DNA of 64,000 nt, from positions 389,152-453,151 of the forward strand of contig NW_019775203.1 of the NCBI RefSeq assembly GCF_001039355.2. The letters run 5' to 3'. How positions within the stretch are numbered: the first letter of the stretch is position 1; each line of letters opens with the position of its first letter. The translations under genes and the position numbers were made by a program. Below the pieces are notes generated by a model. The model saw only the letters and a program-made list of their open reading frames with translations, had not been told where the DNA came from and did no database searches. This document shows, one piece after another, positions 1 through 57,007 of this stretch. The DNA is from Lingula anatina. Taxonomy: Eukaryota > Brachiopoda > Lingulata > Lingulida > Lingulidae.

Positions 1-38
1 GATTTATTAACTGTAATTTACCATTGTTTTATTCCCAG

Positions 39-55
39 AGACTAATATCGAAGAG
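39..55 (+). other. Candidate 17-nt exon at the left edge
   Basis: A 17-nt segment is bounded by a good acceptor (tttattcccag) and a strong donor (gtgagt). It is either a 5'-UTR exon or a coding microexon of the CARD/TRAF-zinc-finger gene. Read so that it joins in phase with the next exon (start 287), it would give TNIEE followed by VRDTEA and then the methionine at 305, so the open frame continues upstream of that ATG. The window edge prevents a decision. If it is coding, the protein starts outside the window. Confidence 0.4.
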
Positions 56-286
56 GTGAGTATTAATTTTCATCTTTAATTTAATTAATAAAGAAAAACC
101 ATGCAATTTATTATTTCGTCTTTGCCGTTGAGTGTTTAAATGGTGTTACGCTAAACACGTGGCTTCATTTTATGAAGTGAGACAAAAGGGTTTTTAGGTT
201 TTAATTATATTTTATCTTTCTAAATTAGAGAGTCAACATAACAGAAGTCATACATTTATGTATTTGCCTTAAAATTTGCCTTTTAG

Positions 287-599
287 GTCCGGGATACTGA
301 AGCTATGGCACAGGAGAAGTCGACACAGATTTGGAAGACGGTATTGCAGCAAAACCTAGTACACATAGGCCATTCCATGAAAACTGATCGACTGGTCCCT
401 TACTTAATACAACATGACATTATTTCTGATGATGATATGGACACTCTTAAGGACATAGGAACTGAAACAGAGAAGGCGGAGTGGCTGATAAACCATCTTA
501 GAAGATATGCATCTGATGAAGGATTCAAAATCCTGATGTATGCGCTGAGAGAAGAAAGACAGAATCATGTTGCTGATTTTATTGATGACAAGCTAAAAG
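287..599 (+). CDS. CARD-encoding exon
   Basis: This exon encodes nearly the whole CARD. Its acceptor is ccttttag and its donor is AAAAG/gtacat. The protein shows the usual alternation of amphipathic helices, with the segments DRLVPYLIQHDIIS, DMDTLKDIGTETEKAEWLI and GFKILMYALREERQNHVADF. CARDs make homotypic contacts with other CARD proteins. The partner cannot be read from the sequence. The exon ends in phase 1 and joins the exon at 1054. Confidence 0.85.
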
Positions 600-3500
600 G
601 TACATTGATAAAATGCACATCTCCTTCATTAAATAACCACCCCTCCACAATAATCCTAAATAAGTAACAGCTAGAGCTCAATATTTTAATATGGACATTG
701 CAGGTACAGTACTATAGAAAGTATTATAATGTATATATTTTCAATCTTTATATGTTTGATGTGTTTGATATGCCTGATCCATTGTGGGTGTGTTCATAAA
801 AATGTTGTTTATCACAACTGTCATACTAGCGTGTGATGCACCTTGTGATTAACAAATGAGGTATCTTTTGACAATGAACAGATAATATGCATGTGATTAT
901 GTATAATCAATTCAGCTAATTTGAACAAAAATTCACAAAAATTGAAATTTTTTTTAAAATCCGTGCTGTGTATAGAACTGATACCTCTAATAAAATTAAA
1001 CCACACCTGATGACAATACTAGTACATTCTCCATGTTTTTTTTTTTTTTTTAGAACTTACAATGACTACAGCTGAAAATAAATTCCCCATGTCCAGATAC
1101 GCTGATGCCATTCAGGTTCCACTAAATATAACAGATAAAGATAAAAACTATGAGAATCCACTTACAGTAATTTCTGAGGTTGGTAAATGTATTTGTTAAC
1201 CAATAAAATGCTCTATGAATAGAGCATTATTTTATTTACATTTAATTGTAGATTTTGATGAATTAAGCTAGTAAACATAAGAATCTGTTTGTTGATTTTA
1301 GTGCCAGGCAGTTTTATATCATAACATGGTTATAAATTTTAGCATACCAGATATTGTTACCTTCCATTTGTGTTATTTTATGATAATGGTTTGAAAATCG
1401 CAACTGATATTTTAAAAATACATTTTCTGATTGGTTATTGAGCAAAGATAAGTTTATTGAGTGAAAGTGAATTAATATCCTTTATCTTGTAGTTGAGTGA
1501 ATGATTAATCAAGTGGTCAGTTGTACATTCACTGAAATAAATCATTTAACTTCATGTTTCATAGTGTCCATCAGTGGGTTTATGTAAACACCACAAAGCA
1601 GGGTGTACAGAAGTTGTGGCCAAGGAAAATCTGGACTACCATATTGAATATGAATGTCAGTACAGACCCACCCCCTGCAAGAACTGTGGCAAGGAAATGC
1701 CCTTGAATATTATCACTGAGGTACACTGTACAATTTTAATTTATGAAATCTCAAAAATCATTGCATTATGTTAATACTTTGTAATTCAGTTTAACTATTG
1801 CTGGAAACTAATATATTCGGACTCACACACAATACCCTACAACCCACACACACCATGCATTTAATCTTTTCAGAATAACTGTCTTGGATCATGCAGACAG
1901 ATTGTTACTGTTACAGCAATACAATTAAATTGATTTACTTTTACAGATTAGCACCTAGAAAAATAGAAACATCAGCATTTTGGTACAAGTTCATTTAGTA
2001 AGGTTTTGAGCTATTGTTGTGGGAGTGTAATTATATATTCATTTTTTCAGCATTTTTCAGTCTGTTCTGGCCAGATGTGTGTCAAATGTCCTTTATGCAG
2101 CAGAGATTTCTCTTTTTCTGAGGTAAATGGCTCAATTTCTTATAGGTTTTTTCACGTCTTTTATGGATTTTTAAATGAATTTCTTTATTGTAGCTTGTTT
2201 TTGAGAATAGATTCAAATCTTTGTTGTTTCTATTTTTGCTTAAATAGAGTCTTCTTAACAAATTTTTTCATAGATAAAAAGGCATGTTGCACAATGTCAA
2301 GGAAACTGTCAGAAACCATGTCACTTTTTCAAGAAAGGATGCTCCTTCAAAGTAAGTGAGGTGGTTTGCACCCATGCTAAAAAACTATCAAACAAGTCGT
2401 TTAAGGCTGTTGTGGTGTATTTGCACTAACACACTCACACATATAAGTGTAAATACCTATCCTTTACAGAAATCTGTCATATCATACTGCCTCAGTTTGC
2501 CTTCCAGTAATTGAATGAATGTGGACATACCCCTGGTATTTGTATGAATAGAATACAAGATCATAATACCATTTAATACTACAGATTGCATTTTAGTTTA
2601 ATTTCTTGTGTCTTTTAAAGTAATATAAAAGAAAGTTAATTTGTTAACAAGTTCAATATTCCTCCCTCCCAGGGATCATCAGCAGACATGGATCAGCATA
2701 ACCAGGTTTCTTCAAGCCAGCATATGGAACTGCTTCTAACCCACATTGAAGGCATGGATAATAATTATCAGAAATTGTTGGTGAGGACTAACGAATGCAG
2801 GTTTTTATGATTAGCACAGAGGCCATAAATAACTAATTATCAATAGATAGACTTTGTTGTCAAGTATTTCTAATATCTGTCCTACTGCTGTGTGAGGACA
2901 GTACATGTAATCTTATTTATTTCTTCTGCATGTAATGTTATATTAGTCTTTTTGCATGCATTTCTCATGTAAGCTTGTTTTCCTTTGTTTACTTCAAACA
3001 GTTTTATTTACCTCATTCTGATTCATATTTATGAAAAATAACAAATTAAGCTAAAGATGAATTTGCAAATACTGATTCATTTTTGTCATCTTCAGAGTAA
3101 AATCACTGAAATTGAAAGGACACTGAAAAAACCCAGTACACCACCTGGAAGGAGAGATTCTTGCATACAGACAAATGGATGTTGTACAGAGGATTTGCAG
3201 ACTGCAGCTGTGACCTTACCAGCCTCATTAGCTCCAGGGCCAAAATACCGTGAGTAACTAGCAAATTGAAGTTATGTTTTACATGTACCTGATTGATAAC
3301 ACTTTGAATTTTGTGTTATTAATTTTTGATTCTTGAAAGTTTTTTAATACTAACAAATTACAGTAATGAAATATTAGCTTGCTGTTCTTTTTTTTTTGTG
3401 TGTAATTTTCAAGTACTTAAATCTTACATTTGATATAATTTCTACTAAAAATAATTTTCATGACAAATATGGCAGTGACAAAAATTACATTTTATATCTG

Positions 3501-4318
3501 CATAGATGTTTTAAATGTATGTCTGTCTGTCTAATCTTAGGAGGGCGTTGCATGAGTTCCCCAACTGTTATCATCAGGCCAGTGGCAACTGTTAGCCCAT
3601 CTCAGTCAAGGGCAACTTCACAAACTTCACTGAAACTTGGTAAGTATTGAGGCTTGTTTGTCTGTTCTCTTTTTCTTCTCTATTAAGTCTAATTTTGTCA
3701 AAATCAGGGCCCCTCAACTCGAAAGCATCGCGTTTTGCGAATAGCGATATCACATAGAGCTAGGCTACAGTGTATTATATGGGGTGAGTATGGGCGAGTT
3801 ATGGATTTGAGACGCTTGCACTCCGTCGCAATGCATGATGCTTTCTAGTTACGGGGCCCAGTTTAACCAATTAAGAAGAATCTAAGGACCTCCTACCTCC
3901 TTTATTTAGTCAAGCCTTTTAAAATCGATGTTATACTATGTATAACAGTTTTAAAAACAAAAGGAAATTCTTTAAACAGGAATCACAAAGGCATGTATAT
4001 GATATCACTTAGAGTATGCCACACAGACATGGCAATGGAAGCATGGGGCTAGGCACAAGTTCATTTACTGCTCACAGTAATAACGTACAGGGAATAATGT
4101 ACTGTGTGTGTATTATAAGTAACATTTATACATTTGAAATAAGTTAAAGCTTGCTTTTTCTAATTTCAGAGGATTCGGATCAAAAGAACATGAGCAAAGA
4201 GCCACAAAAAGAACCAGAACCACCTATACCAGAATTACCCAAAAATAGTGCTGGTAGAAGCCTGTTGAAGTGTTTTGTCAATTTTGTCTGCAAAACTTTA
4301 TCTAGCCAAACTGTTTAA
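305..4318 (+). CDS. CARD plus TRAF-type zinc-finger protein (multi-exon)
   Basis: Exons: 287-599 (ATG at 305), 1054-1178, 1565-1720, 2051-2122, 2274-2351, 2673-2780, 3096-3249, 3541-3639, 4170-4318 (TAA 4316-4318). All phases join and give 411 aa from this ATG. Residues 1-98 form a six-helix-type CARD, resembling the CARDs of caspase-2/-9 and CRADD adaptors. Residues 141-242 carry Cys/His-rich TRAF-type zinc fingers (starting CPSVGLC, then CKNCGKE, CPLC and HVAQCQGNCQ). A short helical segment follows (about 255-290), then a Ser/Thr/Pro-rich tail ending in a Cys/Phe-rich patch (CFVNFVC). No RING or MATH domain is visible; a RING could lie upstream. By family knowledge CARDs assemble apoptosis or innate-immune complexes and TRAF fingers act in signalling scaffolds. 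An adaptor role is inference. The true start is uncertain because the frame is open upstream of 305. Confidence 0.85.
1565..2351 (+). CDS. TRAF-type zinc-finger exons (three)
   Basis: Three phase-0 exons (1565-1720, 2051-2122, 2274-2351) carry the zinc-binding part. The first gives CPSVGLCKHHKAGC, then HIEYEC and CKNCGKEMPL. The second gives HFSVCSGQMCVKCPLC. The third gives HVAQCQGNCQKPCHFFKKGC. The spacing of Cys/Cys ... His/Cys pairs and the closing GC are typical of zf-TRAF modules. The third exon also contains a 'wrong-frame' open reading that looks continuous, but only the Cys-rich frame keeps the splice phases. Confidence 0.85.
3705..3861. repeat. Intronic inverted-repeat element (MITE candidate)
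   Basis: A segment of about 155 bp in the intron between the exons ending 3639 and starting 4170 has imperfect terminal inverted repeats of about 30 bp. The left end begins GGGCCCCTCAACTCGAAAG and the right end finishes CTTTCTAGTTACGGGGCCC. It is more GC-rich than the flanks. I cannot define a target-site duplication, so the transposon family is open. Confidence 0.5.
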
Positions 4319-4834
4319 TTAGATTGGAGAATCTGAACCAGTAGTAGATATGGAATTTTTGTTTGTTGCAATCTATGCAAATAACTGTCCATTTTCTAGA
4401 GAAAATAAAACCAATAGTTTAGTCCCTTTTCTCGTTCTAAACAGATGTCTCCTTTTGACAGTTGTCTGTCTAATGAAGTTTACCTCACTTTAGCTAATGT
4501 TAAACTTCAGTTCTTCAGAGAAAGTTCTGTGCCCATGGTGACTGCTTGATCAGAAGGTCATACTGCGAAGTCTTTAGTGTAAATGGGCCCAAAACTAGGA
4601 CCAACTGTAAAACTAGTGTGTTGAAGTCATTTAATTGTCAATGTACCTTATGCTTTTGGTAAGAAAACCACTGCACTTGCAACACCAAACTCGTTATACC
4701 TGGACACTTGCATTTATTAGATACAGGTAGCTTGATTTTAATATTTAAATGATTTTTCATAAAAATTATAGTAAATGTAACAATCATGTTTCTTCCATAA
4801 TCAACCTGGTAGGTTATATTTTAAGTATATTGAA

Positions 4835-4840
4835 AATAAA
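4835..4840 (+). terminator. Candidate polyadenylation signal, CARD/zinc-finger gene
   Basis: AATAAA lies about 520 nt after the stop codon. An alternative is the AATAAA at 4404-4409, 86 nt after the stop. Transcript ends are needed to choose between them. Confidence 0.35.
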
Positions 4841-4865
4841 TGAACAAAATGTTCTTTGAAAATCT

Positions 4866-4878
4866 TTTATTTTTTATT
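4866..4878 (-). terminator. Candidate polyadenylation signals, KIF21
   Basis: Two overlapping-range TTTATT motifs (AATAAA on the minus strand) sit about 1.37 kb downstream of the KIF21 stop codon at 6241. They are only about 25-40 bp from the opposite-strand AATAAA at 4835, so the two mRNAs could end almost at the same point. Nearer minus-strand hexamers may also be used. Confidence 0.3.
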
Positions 4879-6240
4879 TTAGTCAATATGTCATGAGAGA
4901 CACATTTGTCCCTCTTACAATTTCTTCTCAAGATCCAGTCCTTATAAATATATAAATATACAGCTAAGCTTTTCATCACAGAAATAAAGTCACAGTGCCT
5001 GAAAGATATACAGTACCAGCACTCAATATAACATTACATAAGATGGTTAATTTATATAATTATATCTTCCTTAATATATTAATTTTTATATTAGCAGCAA
5101 CATTTTTGTCTTTTCTCCAATAGTGCTTGAAATAACTAAATGTATTACAATAACATAACAACAACAAAACAGGCAAACAAAAATATTTCCATGGTAGAAT
5201 AGAAAGCCCCAAATCCTGGGTATGTTTGATGGACCATGCCACAAACTGCATTTCCATAATGTACATGGTCATTGCAGCCTGTAGCCTATTTGCCACAGCC
5301 AATCATGTTTTCAAATTTACATTTATTCTGATCTCCTTTTTCCACTTCCCATATTATTCTTCAACTTAAATAAACAAACAGATAAATAGTGATAATGGCA
5401 AAAGAGTGTCATATGGCCTGCAGCCATTAGTACTGGTATATAGTATATTTGTATTCTGAATGCATTTGGCAATATTTGGTAACACTGAAAATAACTGATT
5501 TTATTTTTGCCAAACCACATATGCCAGTGTTTTGTTGGTCCCTTTTTTGCCATTGTCATATTACATGCAATCAGGCAAAAGTGATTATGTAACTTATTGG
5601 TGCCAAATCTTATATTCAGTAACATCTGTTTACTTCATTTGTGACCTCTAATTTATACCATATTTATCATAAAGCTCTATTCGCATAAAGAATAGACTTT
5701 AAAATGAAATACAAATATTCAAATTAAATAAATGGGAGGAAAATAAGGAGGGTATAAAATGTTTTATCCATTTCATAAATAAATTGCTTTTCATCAATCA
5801 AATTAAGTAACAATTTGTGCCCTTAGTGTCCAAATCTCCTCTTAAATGACTTTCAAATTTACTTAATGTTATATCCTTTGTGACATTTAGATGATGTTTG
5901 TGCTCTGGCTTTCACCAGCCTGGTTCCCATAACTGCTTCATTGGTCCCATGCAAAATAAACTGATCCCATATATAAATCTCAAAATGTGGAACACCTAAA
6001 CAATATAGCACATGAGCCTCCCATTACACATGTGCTCAGTACTGTATTCTAATCGAAGTCTTCCCACAATTTTCCATATATTCTCTCCAGAACCCATCTC
6101 AATGTTCAAGATTAAGGTGATGCAAAAAAGATTTATCAAAGTGGAAAGTGTCAAAGGATTCTAACCCATTATGATATCCTTTGTTTCCTGACACAAACCA
6201 AACTGCATTCAATTTGGCAAGTACATTTTTGTGTCAACAA

Positions 6241-54030
<47,790 letters not shown>

Positions 54031-54360
54031 CACGATTGTTTCAACGTTATTGCGTCCGCGCTCTCTCAAAAATGCATTCTTCTAGCACCATCGATGTAAC
54101 AGAGAAATAAACGGTTTCCCTGCTTCACAGCTAACCCATATTCATATCACAGTGCTAGGCAAGCCACTCAAACATCATGATACTTCCAACTTCAAACACA
54201 ATCGTTGAGCGGTAGCCTCCGACTGCGATGACCAATTTCGATAACAATCTAATGAACGGAAGTATTTGGCTTGTCTTGACGAATGGCGACAACGAAACAT
54301 TTGCGGGAAACAAGTGGTTGATCAAGATCTTGTACTTGATAGCTGAAAGATTGAGGAACG
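54031..54360 (-). promoter_or_regulatory. KIF21: Probable KIF21 5' UTR and core promoter
   Basis: The sequence immediately upstream of the ATG at 54030 has more CpG and GC (cgtccgcgctctctc, gcgatgacc, gaatggcgacaacg) than the AT-rich surroundings. This is common for animal promoters. No TATA box is obvious. The extent is a guess. Confidence 0.35.
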
Positions 54361-54604
54361 TTTTAGCGCTATTAATTCGATAAAATCTAATAAAAAAACA
54401 GAAATGAAACTGAAAATCAGATTACAGATAAAACATTTTGCCCACAACATGGGGCATATAACAAATAGTTTTACAAAAAAAAAAAAAAAAAGGATGAATA
54501 AATTCTTACTAAATTCCTAAGTACAGCCTGTATGTTTATATATAATGATGGAACCAATGCCTTTAAATGCCACTATGTAATGCACAACTCCAAACTGAAA
54601 AAAA

Positions 54605-55300
54605 TTACTTGCCTTACTGCCTTGGGACAATTTTTTTCCTTTTCAAAACAGTGTGTTTTGTGAGCCATGAAACATAAATTTTGTAAAAATGATGATTGAA
54701 AAAGAATACGATTAAATAAAAAAAATTGGGGGGGGGGGTATATGGTAATTACTTGTAGCAATCAATTCGGATTTAAATGGCATAATTTTAAAGTAATAAT
54801 CTGAAAAAATGCATTCCTTCAAAAAAAAAAACTGAAAAAAGAAAATAAATATAGTTCAATGAGAAAATTAATTTGAAGAAATATTCTCACTTTAAAATTG
54901 CCTCCCTACTACATCATAAAAAAGGGACATTTTATTTATTGACCCATTAGAGCCTGCGTCATCAAAACAAACGGNGCCCCCTTACTGCCATGGGACAATT
55001 TTTTTCCTTTTCAAAACAGTGTGTTTTGTGAGCCATGAAACATAAATTTTGTAAAATGATGATTGAAAAAGAATACGATAAATAAAAAAATGTGAGGTGT
55101 ATATGGTAATTACTTGTAGCAATCAATTCGGATTTAAATGGCATAATTTTAAAGTAATAATCTGAAAAATGCATTCATTCAAAAAAAAAAACTGAAAAAA
55201 GAAAATAAATATAGTTCAATGAGAAAAATTAATTTGAAGAAATATTCTCACTTTAAAATTGCCTCCCTTAAACTACATCATAAAAAAGGGACATTTTATT
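54605..55300. repeat. Duplicated 330-350-bp block around the join at 54975
   Basis: 54605-54945 and 54976-55300 are the same sequence, from ccttactgcc(t/a)tgggacaa through aagggacattttatttatt, with small indels (a poly-G run of about 10 is present only in copy 1). Copy 2 starts at the 'n'. A haplotype overlap is the likely cause. Confidence 0.85.
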
Positions 55301-55430
55301 TATTCATTATCAAAAATACCACAACTGCTTCTAAACCTTTTTATTTCAAGTCATCTTTTTTATTTTATTTAATTTTTTAAAATCTCACTTTAATTATGTT
55401 AGCGTTTATGTTTTTTACTACTGTACGAAC

Positions 55431-55432
<2 letters not shown>

Positions 55433-55462
<30 letters not shown>

Positions 55463-56106
55463 TTACATTTTGACTTATTTGTTGACATGAACCACATTTT
55501 ATCTTCATCAGATTCTGTCTTCGTTTTTTCTGGTATTGTCTTTGGTAATATCTTTAATAAGCCCCTTTTACACTGGACGGCGTCGATCCTTTCTGCATTT
55601 ATAAATATATGGTCTAAATACAGAGACAGTCTCTTCTTGAAGGTTGCGCCATCTATAGAGCTATCGTGTAAACGGCGAAAGCACATGGCTTGCGAAAAAG
55701 GACACAGTTCCTATGGTTTCGTGTAATATTTGTGGCGTTTCATTTTTAATTTGATGTATCAGACTTATTCCGAAGGTGGACTCTCTTAGGTTTATTTTTT
55801 GTTTATCTTGATTTATTTTTGTTCTGGCTCACCTATGGGCTTTAATCTGGATTACGGTTCTACTCTAGGCCTTAAAACGATCTGGAACTTGAGTTATGTC
55901 CAGAAGTTGGGTTGCGCTATGCTATATCTTTTATGGGTTAGCACATATCAGAAAACGTGAAATAGGGGTGCCTACGCATGGGGGCGTCTCGATAGTCCGA
56001 AGGTTCATTGGTCCGAAGGTTCATTGGTCCGAAAAGTGGTAACATTTTTATCGATTTTTTNTAAAAATATTTATTTAAAATAATATTTTTTTTTTTTTTT
56101 TTTTTT

Positions 56107-56192
<86 letters not shown>

Positions 56193-56706
56193 GTTACATT
56201 TTGACTTATTTGTTGACATGAACCACATTTTATCTTCACCAGATTCTGTCTTCGTTTTTTCTGGTATTGTCTTTGGTAATATCTTTAATAAGCCCCTTTT
56301 ACACTGGACGGCGTCGATCCTTTCTGCATTTATAAATATATGGTCTAAATACAGAGACAGTCTCTTCTTGAAGGTTGCGCCATCTATAGAGCTATCGTGT
56401 AAACGGCGAAAGCACATGGCTTGCGAAAAAGGACACAGTTCCTACGGTTTCGTGTAATATTTGTGGCGTTTCATTTTTAATTTGATGTATCAGACTTATT
56501 CCGAAGGTGGACTCTCTTAGGTTTGTTTTTTGTTTATCTTTATTTACTTTTGTTCTGGCTCACCTATGGGCTTTAATCTGGATTACGGTTCTACTCTAGG
56601 CCTTAAAACGATCTGGAACTTGAGTTATGTCCAGAAGTTGGGTTGCGCTATGCTATATCTTTTATGGGTTAGCACATATCAGAAAACGTTAAATACGGGT
56701 GCCTAC
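55433..56706. repeat. Duplicated 515-bp block with poly-T edge around the join at 56061
   Basis: 55462-55975 and 56193-56706 match with few changes. Each is preceded by a T homopolymer (about 28 nt in copy 1; about 100 nt with interruptions in copy 2). On the minus strand the block therefore ends in a long A tail, as a retroposed copy would. Copy 1 runs on into tandem gtccgaaggttcattg units (55996-56035) and then the 'n'; copy 2 continues into HEATR1 upstream sequence. Confidence 0.8.
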
Positions 56707-57007
56707 GCATAGCTTATCGTGCCATGGTGAATCCAGTTTAATAAGATTGAAGGGGGTATGCAAATAAATGGTACAACTAGTACGGTAGGTCAGTTCCAAC
56801 TCCTGTGACTGGGACCCGATTCCAATATTTTGTTTTCGAAAAGAGAGTCTTTTTATCCATGTACTGCTACTCAAAAAAGTTTTTACCTCCTCTGCCAATT
56901 TGATGTTCTTTCGTACCCATTCTAGTGGTAAAAGACCAATTTCCCCTTGCCCATTTTTTGTCAGATTTCTTAATTAACAATTTTTTCAACTTTCTTACAG
57001 GTGAACC

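Larger units (their letters stand above)
4319..6240. other. Tail-to-tail intergenic/3'-UTR region
   Basis: No coding exon is supported here. It holds the 3' UTR of the CARD/zinc-finger gene (plus) and that of KIF21 (minus, downstream of the stop at 6241-6243). Plus-strand AATAAA hexamers lie at 4404-4409 and 4835-4840. Minus-strand AATAAA (TTTATT on plus) lies at 4866-4871 and 4873-4878. Open frames within are short and compositionally ordinary. Confidence 0.6.
54031..57000. other. Divergent intergenic region KIF21/HEATR1
   Basis: It holds the KIF21 5' UTR/promoter at the left, locally richer in CpG (about 53930-54300), and the upstream region of HEATR1 at the right. Between them are two short 'n' joins (54975 and 56061), each followed by a repeat of upstream sequence. 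One repeated block ends in a very long poly-T. No coding gene is supported; the minus-strand frames at 55399-55686 and 55938-56417 are parts of the repeated block. Confidence 0.55.

Noticed and set aside
2006-2359. A 117-codon open frame spanning two zinc-finger exons and their intron
   Set aside because: It reads through an intron; only the spliced Cys/His frame (IKRHVAQCQGNCQ) keeps phase and motif.
55399-56417. Minus-strand frames ending in long poly-Lys
   Set aside because: The Lys run is a translated A homopolymer, and the frame is duplicated by the contig overlap. No gene is supported.
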